Below, in pieces: positions 1 through 6,579 of a DNA stretch of 11,206 nucleotides. The notes under the pieces were generated by a model that worked only from the letters and a program-made list of their open reading frames with translations, was not told where the DNA came from and made no database searches. Origin of the DNA: CAZXYF01 sp964644705 (lineage in GTDB: Bacteria; Planctomycetota; Brocadiia; SM23-32); the NCBI GenBank assembly GCA_964644705.1, contig CAZXYF010000100.1, positions 1 through 11,206 on the forward strand, written 5' to 3'. How positions within the stretch are numbered: position 1 is the stretch's first letter; the number at the start of each line of letters is the position of its first letter. The translations under genes and the position numbers were made by a program.

Positions 1-251
1 TGCGGTCACACAATTATCTCCTCCTCTACGGCTACTCTGACTGAGGATGATGTTTTGCCCCCGGGGAAATAGGCCTCTGGGGGCCCTTCACCTGACAATC
101 TGACAGCTAAAAAACAGCAGAGTTCCGGCAAATCCGCAGCATAGTTTATCTGCTCTGGATACGCAAAGCTGTCTGATACCCCCTCAACATGGCTACGTGA
201 TCAGACCGATGGCCAAGACCAACATATGCGGCGCATGCGGATATATCCCGG
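1..251. other. Gene-free region downstream of trkA
   Basis: I see no convincing gene here. On the minus strand it follows the trkHA operon. It holds a weak terminator-like hairpin (109-154) and a GC-rich inverted repeat with 6-bp arms at 57-62 and 79-84 that has no T-run on either side. At the extreme left edge the minus strand shows AGGAGG (25 to 20) placed six bases before a TTG at 13-11. This could be the ribosome binding site and start of a gene running out of the window, but only 13 bases would be visible, so no product can be named. Confidence 0.5.
109..154 (-). terminator. Possible weak terminator of the trkHA operon
   Basis: Read on the minus strand, arms AGCAGA (154-149) and TCTGCT (121-116) can pair. 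One base (G, 115) separates the second arm from a run of six T (114-109). The loop is long (27 bases) and could contain a smaller hairpin. It lies about 100 bases beyond the trkA stop, with no other gene between. The T-run and position fit a rho-independent terminator, but the six-base stem is short, so the call is tentative. Confidence 0.3.
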
Positions 252-929
252 TTATCCTACTTCCTGCAGATACTCCGCGGCCTCCCGCACGGTCTCCGTG
301 GCCGCAGCAAGAAAGACCTGATCCCCGACCTTAATGTCCACGTCCCCGCGGGGAAAGATGAACTGTTCTTCGGCCTCACGATAAATGCCCGCAATAACAC
401 AATTCTGGGGGAACGAACGACTCTGTCCAATATCACTCACCGTCTTGTCCCCCACGGCAGCTCCCTCGGGAACGGTGGCCACCACGATACTCGCCTTGCC
501 CCGTCCGAAGGTGGCAACCTGACGCAGTGTGGGCTGTTCGATCTCCAGTACCAGCTGTTTCACGAACAGCTCGCCAACGTCAAGCGTCCGGGTTACACCC
601 GCCACCTTGTATGCGTCCTCATAACGCGGGTTCCGCATACGCGCGATGATGCGCGACACACCCGCGTTTTTAGCCAGAACGGCGAATGACATGTTGTCCC
701 CATCCAGAGGAAGGGCACCGATCGCCACGTCCGCCTTCCGTATCCCGGCTTCTTCCAGCACGTCGATGTCCGTGGCGGTTCCGTGCACGGCCAGGGCACC
801 GATACTTTTTGTCACATCCTCACACACGGACTTATCGGTATCGATCACCACAACGTCATGGCGGTGATCAGCAAGCTGTTGGGCCAGGGTACCACCCACC
901 ATGCCTGCTCCAGCAATGACAACATACAT
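252..929 (-). CDS. trkA: Trk/Ktr-type potassium uptake regulatory subunit TrkA (single RCK unit)
   Basis: Cytosolic nucleotide-binding subunit that gates the TrkH/KtrB potassium channel-like transporter. The 225 residues form one RCK_N Rossmann domain (about 1-120) and one RCK_C domain (about 143-224). GAGMVG at 7-12 is the dinucleotide-binding glycine motif, and Asp30 ends the second strand (VVVIDTD). The length matches KtrA and single-unit TrkA proteins; E. coli TrkA is about twice as long because it carries two such units in tandem. The gene follows trkH on the minus strand with only four bases between the trkH stop and this ATG. Its Shine-Dalgarno site overlaps the last trkH codons, which implies translational coupling. 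Family and role are secure; whether the true ortholog name is trkA or ktrA is not decided by sequence alone. Confidence 0.93.
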   Translation of the reverse strand: MYVVIAGAGMVGGTLAQQLADHRHDVVVIDTDKSVCEDVTKSIGALAVHGTATDIDVLEEAGIRKADVAIGALPLDGDNMSFAVLAKNAGVSRIIARMRNPRYEDAYKVAGVTRTLDVGELFVKQLVLEIEQPTLRQVATFGRGKASIVVATVPEGAAVGDKTVSDIGQSRSFPQNCVIAGIYREAEEQFIFPRGDVDIKVGDQVFLAAATETVREAAEYLQEVG

Positions 930-933
930 ACAC

Positions 934-941
934 TTACCTCC
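934..941 (-). promoter_or_regulatory. trkA ribosome binding site embedded in the end of trkH
   Basis: On the minus strand the last trkH codons and stop read TGG AGG TAA. They contain GGAGG (941-937), seven bases before the trkA ATG at 929. Ribosomes finishing trkH therefore sit on the trkA initiation site. This fixes the trkA start and indicates coupled, roughly stoichiometric synthesis of the two subunits. Confidence 0.85.
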
Positions 942-2424
942 AGGTTCTGCGACTGAGTAGCATGAGAATTGGTAAAATTTCCAGTCTGCCGGCCAACATG
1001 CCTATGATGTAAACAATCTTAGTCAGCGGATGCAGTTCGATCATCCCCTCCACCGAAATGTAGCACGGCCCAATATTCCCCATTGCCGAAAACATTCCGG
1101 ATGCCGCTTCAAGAGGTCCGAGTTGATGGGACAGAAACGCCGTGACCATTCCACCGATGGCCAGGAAGAACATCCATCCACCAAACAGAGCAGCAATCCG
1201 CCGGATTTCTTCGGTTTCGATCGTATCCCCGTCGACAAGCAATAGATTGGTCGTCCGCCGACCCGTTATAACCCGATGGATCTGGCGTTTGACCATCCTC
1301 GCCAGCACCCCAATCCGCATAACTTTGATACCCCCACCGGTCGAACCAACACAACCACCGATCACCATCAGGATCAGGAATATCAGTTTTGCCAGTGCCG
1401 GGAAGTAATTCCCGCCGATGTTTTCCGTTCCAAAACCCGTTGTCGTCGCAATGGAAGCCACCTGAAACAGCGATTTACGAAAGACCGTCTCATATTCGCC
1501 CCACCCCGCATCCATAAAGTGATCAATCATCACAAGCCCGGTCCCAACTGCCAGTATGCCCCACCATATTCTCACCTCCATGTTGTCCCACAGCGACTTC
1601 GCATCGCCACTCAACGCGCGGAAATGAACAAAAAAGTTCATCCCCCCCAGTATCATCCCCAGCGTCAGAATATACTCGATGGCAATGTAATAATCGTACC
1701 CGGCCTCACGATAATGTGCGATACTGGCATCGTATGGAGAGTATCCCCCGGTGGAGAGGCAGGTGAATGCGTGGGCTACGGCATCAAAAACACTCGTACC
1801 GGCGATTATCATGAGGACAGCTATTAAAACCGTATAAAGTGAATATATGCCCCATAAAATCCGCAGCGTATGGAACAAACCCGGGGCGGGCCGACGCGAG
1901 AATATTTTGTGGCTTTCAGCGCTGAACAACCGGTGCGATGCCCCTCCCCCACCGACCACCATGAGAAAAAACGTCAGTATTCCCAGTCCGCCCAACCACT
2001 GGGTGAACGCGCGCCAGAAGATAATGCTCCGCGGCATCTCATCCAGGCCGGTAAACATCGTAATGCCCGTCGTTGTGAAGCCGCTTACGGTCTCAAAATA
2101 GGCATTCAAATAGCCTGCATCATCAATGGCCAGACAAAACGGCAACGCCCCCACCGCAGAGAGCATCAACCACGCGAGCCCGCAGACCAGCATCGCCCCT
2201 TTTCCGCCCAGCCCACGTTCATCACCATGGAGTTTCAGCACAAATCCGACCAAACACGACAGCGCAGCCGGCGCAAGATAAGAAAGCAGCGGCGCCTCCG
2301 GCCGACCAAAGGAGGAATAGAGCATCTGGACTCCAAACGGGACCAGAAGCAAAATACCCAGTACGTAGAAAAGCCCTCCCATATGGGTCAAAACCGGCCG
2401 TAAAAAATCAAATCGGTTACGCAT
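934..2424 (-). CDS. trkH: Trk-type potassium uptake transmembrane protein TrkH
   Basis: Integral membrane subunit of a potassium uptake system of the SKT (TrkH/KtrB) superfamily, 496 residues and close to the usual length. It is hydrophobic throughout, with four membrane-pore-membrane repeats. The four pore loops with their selectivity-filter glycines are visible: TTTGI at 117-121, TCLSTGG at 221-227, ATTTGFG at 325-331 and AMGNIG at 447-452. The glycine-rich segment GGCVGSTGGG at 356-365, within the third repeat, matches the flexible intramembrane gate region known in TrkH and KtrB. It is the first gene of a two-gene minus-strand operon with trkA. Upstream the Shine-Dalgarno is weak. A TTGACG hexamer (2525-2520) could be part of its promoter, but I found no well-spaced -10 box. 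The identification is firm. Confidence 0.95.
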   Translation of the reverse strand: MRNRFDFLRPVLTHMGGLFYVLGILLLVPFGVQMLYSSFGRPEAPLLSYLAPAALSCLVGFVLKLHGDERGLGGKGAMLVCGLAWLMLSAVGALPFCLAIDDAGYLNAYFETVSGFTTTGITMFTGLDEMPRSIIFWRAFTQWLGGLGILTFFLMVVGGGGASHRLFSAESHKIFSRRPAPGLFHTLRILWGIYSLYTVLIAVLMIIAGTSVFDAVAHAFTCLSTGGYSPYDASIAHYREAGYDYYIAIEYILTLGMILGGMNFFVHFRALSGDAKSLWDNMEVRIWWGILAVGTGLVMIDHFMDAGWGEYETVFRKSLFQVASIATTTGFGTENIGGNYFPALAKLIFLILMVIGGCVGSTGGGIKVMRIGVLARMVKRQIHRVITGRRTTNLLLVDGDTIETEEIRRIAALFGGWMFFLAIGGMVTAFLSHQLGPLEAASGMFSAMGNIGPCYISVEGMIELHPLTKIVYIIGMLAGRLEILPILMLLSRRTWR

Positions 2425-2730
2425 AAGGCAATCTCAGCAAGGCGCTCCGGGAAACGCGACAGTTCATAACTGCATGAGGTACGAGTATGCAGGATAAAAC
2501 AAAGGCATACCTTTTTTCACGTCAATTAATGTCACGGCAGCCGCGGCGGTCTCATACCGTAACCGTTTGCCGTGATCTGTCGTTTCGCGCAATCCCCACT
2601 GGTCGGCAGATCAGGGGGGACAGTGAAAACATTGGGTACACATCTCTCCCCCATCCTTCACCTGCGCCCGTCACCTTTTTCCGGTACAATCCGCCCGGAA
2701 TCAGCCCCACCCTTCCATTCACATGGACCC
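2425..2730. other. Divergent intergenic region between trkH and the hydrolase
   Basis: This 306-base stretch separates two divergent genes and should hold both promoters. On the minus strand TTGACG (2525-2520) is a possible -35 box for trkH without a convincing -10 partner. On the plus strand TACAAT (2685-2690) resembles a -10 box about 40 bases before the hydrolase ATG, but no good -35 lies at the right distance. The region also contains a short T-flanked inverted repeat (AAAGG, four bases, CCTTT) near 2503-2516 and the longer inverted repeat described separately. I see no credible gene; the reading frame is open from 2572, but this upstream part does not resemble protein. Confidence 0.5.
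2573..2613. repeat. Imperfect 10-bp inverted repeat upstream of the hydrolase
   Basis: Arms TGATCTGTCG (2573-2582) and CGGCAGATCA (2604-2613) pair over ten positions with a single G-T mismatch (a G-U wobble in RNA). The loop is 21 bases. No T-run follows on either strand, so it is not an intrinsic terminator. It could be a regulator binding site or a hairpin in a leader transcript of the hydrolase gene. The function is unknown. Confidence 0.45.
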
Positions 2731-3684
2731 ATGAAACGCAAACTCATCTACACAGCAGGATTCATCGTGGCTGCGGTTTCTTTTTTATTCATCGCAGCCG
2801 GATGCTACAACTCCTACGCCCGGAACATCATCCGGCATCGGCTCAAGAACGCCCAACGCGAACCGGGCACCAATATTCTCAAAGGGGCTGCTCCAATCAA
2901 TATCAGCGAAGGTCACGACCGAGTCTGTCTGCTCCTGCACGGTTACAGCAGTTCGCCGGCCGATTTTGGACAACTACCACAATTTTTGAGCGATAACGGG
3001 TGGGACGTCCGGGCCCCTCTTCTCCCCGCTCATGGCCGCGATCCGCGGGAGCTACGCAACATAACTGCCGACGATCTGGTGGCTTTCGCACGGGCACAAT
3101 TCAACATGCTCAAAAAGAAATACGACACGGTAGTCGTGGGCGGTTTTAGCATGGGGGGTTCCATCGCGCTGATTCTCACTGATGCGGTCCGGCCGGATGC
3201 TACTTTCGTGATCAACCCATATCTGGGCTCGACCTACCACTTCTATTACGTTCTCCCCGTGACATGGTGGCACACTCTCCTCCGGCCCTTTCTGGATTAC
3301 GGCGTGCAGCCCCCCGGCCGTGTCCCCATCAACAGGCCGGAGGGTCACGACGCCTTTGTGCATTACCATGCCGCTCCCGCCTCAATCTACGCCGAGGTAT
3401 TCGAACTTCGTTCCCGCGCCCACCGGGCTCACCACAAAAAAGTACCCGTCCTGGTTCTTGTATCGGAGGACGACGATACCGCTTCGCCCGCCGCCAGCAA
3501 ATCGTATTTTCAACGCACACGAGAAACCAATGATAAACTCCTCACCTTTGCCCGATCCAATCATGTCCTGATGCTGGATTATGACCGGCACCAGGCCATC
3601 CAGGCGATAGCCACATACCTGCGCAATCACGCACGGGAAAACAACTCTGCACAACCTTCCCCCATGGGGTCGCAAACCAAATGA
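2731..3684 (+). CDS. Lipoprotein-type alpha/beta hydrolase (carboxylesterase/lipase-like)
   Basis: Serine hydrolase of the alpha/beta-hydrolase fold, 317 residues, probably acting on an ester at the cell envelope. The first 25 residues form a signal peptide with a hydrophobic core, ending in the lipobox-like IAAGC with Cys25 as the lipidation candidate. The oxyanion-hole motif HGYSSSP starts at His70. The nucleophile elbow GFSMGG has Ser140, the acid is likely within the Asp247-249 run (SEDDD), and the catalytic His is probably His278 (RSNHV). The layout resembles the monoacylglycerol lipase/carboxylesterase Est30 group; the substrate cannot be read off. I chose the ATG at 2731 because it begins a proper signal peptide. 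The frame is open from 2572 but that part looks non-coding. The Shine-Dalgarno is weak. The gene stands alone, divergent from trkH, with rdgB next on the same strand behind its own promoter. Confidence 0.85.
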   Translation: MKRKLIYTAGFIVAAVSFLFIAAGCYNSYARNIIRHRLKNAQREPGTNILKGAAPINISEGHDRVCLLLHGYSSSPADFGQLPQFLSDNGWDVRAPLLPAHGRDPRELRNITADDLVAFARAQFNMLKKKYDTVVVGGFSMGGSIALILTDAVRPDATFVINPYLGSTYHFYYVLPVTWWHTLLRPFLDYGVQPPGRVPINRPEGHDAFVHYHAAPASIYAEVFELRSRAHRAHHKKVPVLVLVSEDDDTASPAASKSYFQRTRETNDKLLTFARSNHVLMLDYDRHQAIQAIATYLRNHARENNSAQPSPMGSQTK

Positions 3685-3738
3685 TTTTCCAGAGCATCCA
3701 CACCATCAGTAATTTCGGAAAACCTTCAACAGGTGGAA

Positions 3739-3767
3739 TTGACACCCAGGAGTCCCTCTTCTATCAT
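3739..3767 (+). promoter_or_regulatory. Sigma70-type promoter for the rdgB operon
   Basis: TTGACA (3739-3744), a perfect -35 hexamer, is separated by exactly 17 bases from TATCAT (3762-3767), which matches five of six bases of the -10 consensus. It lies in the gap after the hydrolase stop (3684), about 75 bases upstream of the rdgB ATG. It is the best-formed promoter in the window and implies that rdgB and the following genes are transcribed independently of the hydrolase. Confidence 0.75.
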
Positions 3768-3841
3768 GCCCCTTTATCCGCGACACGCTGCCGCTGCGGT
3801 TAATATCGTTGATTGAGCTTACTGCTTTCTGGAGATGAAAG

Positions 3842-4519
3842 ATGAAGCTGCTCGTTGCAACGAACAATTCCGACAAATACAGGGAAATGGAGGAACTGCT
3901 CACCGACCTGCCGGTGAACCTGCACTCGTTGCAGGAGTTTCCGGAGGCCCCCGAAGTTGAGGAGGACCGTGACACTTTTGCGGGGAACGCCGCCAAAAAA
4001 GCTTCGGAAATGGCGCGGTTGACTCAGATGCCGGCGGTGGCCGATGATTCCGGGCTATGCGTTGATGCCCTCGATGGAGCTCCCGGCGTTTACAGCGCCC
4101 GATATGCGGGTCCGAACGGCACGTATCGCGACGTGTGCAAAAAGCTTATCCGGGAGATGCGGCGAGTCCCCGACGGAAAACGACAGGCCCATTTCACCTG
4201 CCAGATCGCCATGGCCGACGCCGAGGGAAACATCCGCCTGCGGGCCGAGGGGAAGTGCGAGGGTAAAATCATTCGTGAAATGCGGGGGGGACGAGGATTC
4301 GGGTATGATCCGGTGTTCCTTTATCTGCCCGCGGGCAAAACCTTTGCGCAGATGGTTCCCGAAGAAAAGCATAAGTTCAGCCATCGGGGCAAAGCGATGC
4401 GTGCATTCTGCAAAAAACTAAGCCAGTTCATCGAAGATCCAGACGCCTTCCCACCCGAAACAGAAGACGAGGCGGATGGCGAATACATCGACTTTGAAGA
4501 ATGGAAGGAACAGCTATGA
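3842..4519 (+). CDS. rdgB: RdgB/HAM1 family non-canonical purine NTP pyrophosphatase
   Basis: Cytosolic house-cleaning enzyme that hydrolyses ITP, dITP and XTP to the monophosphate and pyrophosphate, keeping deaminated purines out of nucleic acids. Family motifs are intact: the N-terminal ATNNSDKYRE (residues 6-15), VADDSGLCVDAL (66-77, with catalytic-site Asp68-Asp69), PGVYSARYAG (81-90), GGRGFGYDPVF (149-159) and the nucleobase-binding SHRGKA (180-185). The family is usually about 195-200 residues. This one has 225, the extra being an acidic tail from about 199 onward rich in Asp and Glu. GGAG (3831-3834) lies seven bases before the ATG. Its stop overlaps the next start as ATGA (4516-4519), so it is coupled to a hydroxyacid dehydrogenase gene. 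The assignment is firm; the role of the tail is unknown. Confidence 0.95.
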   Translation: MKLLVATNNSDKYREMEELLTDLPVNLHSLQEFPEAPEVEEDRDTFAGNAAKKASEMARLTQMPAVADDSGLCVDALDGAPGVYSARYAGPNGTYRDVCKKLIREMRRVPDGKRQAHFTCQIAMADAEGNIRLRAEGKCEGKIIREMRGGRGFGYDPVFLYLPAGKTFAQMVPEEKHKFSHRGKAMRAFCKKLSQFIEDPDAFPPETEDEADGEYIDFEEWKEQL

Positions 4520-5505
4520 CTGAAGGCCTGCTCCTGCTGCCCCCGAACACACGCGACCAGATCTACGGCGAACGACATATCAGTGAAATCGAATCGCTGA
4601 TCAATCTGCACGATTGCTCCGACGGCGTTGGAGATCTGGAGGCTATCCGTCCCCAACTGGCCGACGCGGAGGTTATACTTTCCGGTTGGGGAATGATGGA
4701 GCTCAACGAAGATTTCCTCAGCGCCGCTCCCAACCTGGAAGCGGTATTCTATGGGTCCGGCTCCGTTCGCGGATTCGTCACCGATGCCTTCTGGGAACGC
4801 GACATACTGCTGACCAGTGCGTGGACGGCAAACGCCGTTCCGGTAGCCGAATCCACCGTCGCGTTCATGGTCATGGGACTAAAAAACGCATTTGAGTCGC
4901 GGCGTCTGATGCGGGAACAGGAGGACTCCGTGAAGGCGCAGCCCATGCGCGGGATTTACGGTGCCAGAATAGGCATCATCGGCGTCGGTCAGATCGGGTC
5001 CAAAGTTCTGGAACTACTGCAGAGCTATGATGTTGATCTATTCTGTTATGATCCCTATCTTACTGACGCGAGGGCAAAAGAACTGAACGTCACGCCCATT
5101 GAACTGGATGAGATGTTTCGCACCTGTGATGTCGTCTCCTTGCATGCCCCCAATATCCCCTCCACCCAGAACATGCTCACAGGAGAGCACTTTGCCAGCA
5201 TGAAGGAAGGATCCGTATTCATAAACACCGCTCGAGGGGCGCTAATCAAGGAAGAGGAAATGGTGGAGGAGCTGCAGAAAGAGCGCATACTGGCCTTTCT
5301 GGACGTCACTGATCCCGAGCCACCGGAAAAGGGAAGCCCGCTGTACAGGCTCGATAACGTCTTCCTCACACCCCATCTGGCCGGATCGATGGGCGAGGAG
5401 TGCAAGCGCATGGGCGAATACGCGGTCAATGAACTGAAACGCTACCTCGCCGGGGATCCCCCCGCTCATCCCGTCACCGAAGACATGATGGAATGGATGG
5501 CATAA
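4516..5505 (+). CDS. D-isomer-specific 2-hydroxyacid dehydrogenase
   Basis: NAD-dependent dehydrogenase interconverting a D-2-hydroxyacid and the 2-oxoacid, 329 residues. The NAD-binding fold is inserted in the middle: GVGQIG at 156-161 with Asp179 (CYDPY) at the end of the second strand. The catalytic Arg240 (NTARGAL), Glu268 (DVTDPEPP) and His287 (TPHLAG) are all present, so the enzyme should be active. The family includes phosphoglycerate, glyoxylate/hydroxypyruvate and lactate dehydrogenases. The protein lacks the C-terminal ACT domain of regulated SerA enzymes, so the substrate is open. An upstream in-frame ATG at 4501 exists, but 4516 is preferred: AAGGA (4505-4509) sits six bases before it and it forms an ATGA overlap with rdgB. 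The TIM-barrel gene downstream suggests a role in sugar or sugar-acid metabolism. Confidence 0.9.
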   Translation: MTEGLLLLPPNTRDQIYGERHISEIESLINLHDCSDGVGDLEAIRPQLADAEVILSGWGMMELNEDFLSAAPNLEAVFYGSGSVRGFVTDAFWERDILLTSAWTANAVPVAESTVAFMVMGLKNAFESRRLMREQEDSVKAQPMRGIYGARIGIIGVGQIGSKVLELLQSYDVDLFCYDPYLTDARAKELNVTPIELDEMFRTCDVVSLHAPNIPSTQNMLTGEHFASMKEGSVFINTARGALIKEEEMVEELQKERILAFLDVTDPEPPEKGSPLYRLDNVFLTPHLAGSMGEECKRMGEYAVNELKRYLAGDPPAHPVTEDMMEWMA

Positions 5506-5554
5506 CACGACCATTTCACAGACCTCAAGCGTGAATTGGCATAACGACCTTTTC
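5499..5554 (+). repeat. Imperfect direct repeat spanning a stop codon
   Basis: The segment at 5499-5517, beginning GGCATAACACGACC and containing the stop codon of the hydroxyacid dehydrogenase gene, recurs at 5538-5554 as GGCATAACGACC followed by a similar pyrimidine run. The copies differ mainly by a two-base insertion and single changes, and both are preceded by GAAT. It may be a small tandem duplication or a paired binding site. It is short and could be chance. Confidence 0.4.
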
Positions 5555-5598
5555 CGACGCACACATACACGAACTTTGACGAAAACAAGGAGCTCACC

Positions 5599-6438
5599 AT
5601 GCAGATCCTGCTCAATTCAATAGCCGTTGAACCCAATCGCTGGTCCGGGGGCAAAATCCCCCACTATCGTCTTGAGGACCTCCTGCCCGCCATTTCGGAG
5701 GCTGGCTTCGAATCCGTCGAAATATGGCAGAACCATGTTGCCCTCCTCGACACGGACGCGGTGAAATCTCTGGCCGACCTGGCCGATGATCTAAAAATGG
5801 GATTTCCAATCATCGGGATGTACCCCCGGTTCCACCTGGAAGGTGAAGAGAGGGAAGCGGAACTGCAGCGATTTGAGAGTATGGTCGCCAAAATGGATAT
5901 CCTCGATAGTGACATCATCAAACTGATGCCCGGCCAGCTCCCCAGCAGCGAAATGCCGCCGGACGTATGGGAGCGGTCCGTTCACTTTTTCCACGAACTG
6001 CTGGAACGGACGAAAGACGCCGGCGTGATTTTCACCCTTGAAACCCATGGTGGCACCGTTGCCGATGAACCCGATGCTCTGGAACGTTTCCTGGAGGATG
6101 TGGATTCAGGCCGGGTGGAGGTTTGCTGGCAGCCGTATGATTTCACCAGCACGGGAAAAGCCATCCAACTCTACGACAGACTGGCCGATCGGATCGTTCA
6201 CCTGCATCTCCAGGGTCGGAGCGACGGTGAGATGGAGCTGCTGGAAAACGCGGACATCGATTATCAGCAGGTTCTCGGCCACATCTTCAACACCGATTTT
6301 GACGGTTACCTTTCCATCGAATTCGTGCGCGATTGCGTGGCGGACTCGCCGGAGGATTTTGACCTCGATCTGGTCCTTAAAAACGCACGCCGGGACCGGA
6401 AATTCATAGAAAACATTCACGGGTACCGGGCCGGATAA
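5599..6438 (+). CDS. Sugar phosphate isomerase/epimerase-like TIM-barrel protein (xylose isomerase-like, AP_endonuc_2 fold)
   Basis: 279-residue cytosolic protein of the xylose-isomerase-like TIM-barrel superfamily, whose members use a divalent metal to isomerise or epimerise sugars and sugar acids. Recognisable strand ends with candidate metal or substrate residues are Glu41 (VEIW), Glu148 and His150 (FTLETHGG), the WQPYD segment at 177-181, His201 and His203 (IVHLHLQGR), and Glu241 (LSIEFVRD). The Glu...Asp/His...Glu pattern is that of the family, but the substrate is unresolved. AAGGAG (5587-5592) lies six bases before the ATG. It follows the hydroxyacid dehydrogenase by 93 bases and is the last gene before a strong terminator. 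The protein is very acidic (55 Asp+Glu, 26 Lys+Arg). It could supply the isomerase step for the convergent aldolase/dehydrogenase genes, which is inference. Confidence 0.85.
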   Translation: MQILLNSIAVEPNRWSGGKIPHYRLEDLLPAISEAGFESVEIWQNHVALLDTDAVKSLADLADDLKMGFPIIGMYPRFHLEGEEREAELQRFESMVAKMDILDSDIIKLMPGQLPSSEMPPDVWERSVHFFHELLERTKDAGVIFTLETHGGTVADEPDALERFLEDVDSGRVEVCWQPYDFTSTGKAIQLYDRLADRIVHLHLQGRSDGEMELLENADIDYQQVLGHIFNTDFDGYLSIEFVRDCVADSPEDFDLDLVLKNARRDRKFIENIHGYRAG

Positions 6439-6512
6439 AACCACTGGGTCCATGCTGCAGACTGTGGTCCGGTTGTCATAAGCACCGCCCCGAACCTCAG
6501 AAATCACCCCGT

Positions 6513-6554
6513 ACAAAGTTGAGGCCCCGTCATACACGGGGCCTCATTCTTTGT
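6513..6554. terminator. Strong bidirectional terminator between convergent genes
   Basis: GAGGCCCCGT (6521-6530) and ACGGGGCCTC (6536-6545) form a perfect ten-base stem with a five-base loop. Outside it, ACAAAG (6513-6518) and CTTTGT (6549-6554) extend the pairing across a small internal loop, leaving short T-rich stretches on each strand. It sits between the plus-strand TIM-barrel gene (stop at 6438) and the minus-strand zinc dehydrogenase gene (stop at 6580), where a terminator serving both directions is expected. Confidence 0.85.
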
Positions 6555-6579
6555 GACATGTATGCGATCACCACCGTAA

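Noticed and set aside
57..84. GC-rich hairpin with GCCCCC/GGGGGC arms as a terminator
   Set aside because: No T-run follows on either strand and the loop is 16 bases, so an intrinsic terminator is not supported.
212..220. Nine-base match GCCAAGACC, inverted, between 212-220 and 11198-11206
   Set aside because: Many nine-base inverted matches are expected by chance in 11 kb; flanking bases do not extend it, so it is not evidence of element ends.
1276..1827. Plus-strand frame of 183 codons opposite trkH
   Set aside because: Shadow of the TrkH coding sequence, rich in His, Pro and Arg as expected from reversed hydrophobic codons.
2500..2518. Short hairpin AAAGG/CCTTT followed by T as a terminator on the plus strand
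   Set aside because: The stem is only five base pairs with few GC pairs and there is no plus-strand gene upstream for it to terminate.
2572..2730. Upstream extension of the hydrolase from an earlier ATG
   Set aside because: The extra 53 residues would precede and destroy the signal peptide position, and their composition is non-coding in look.
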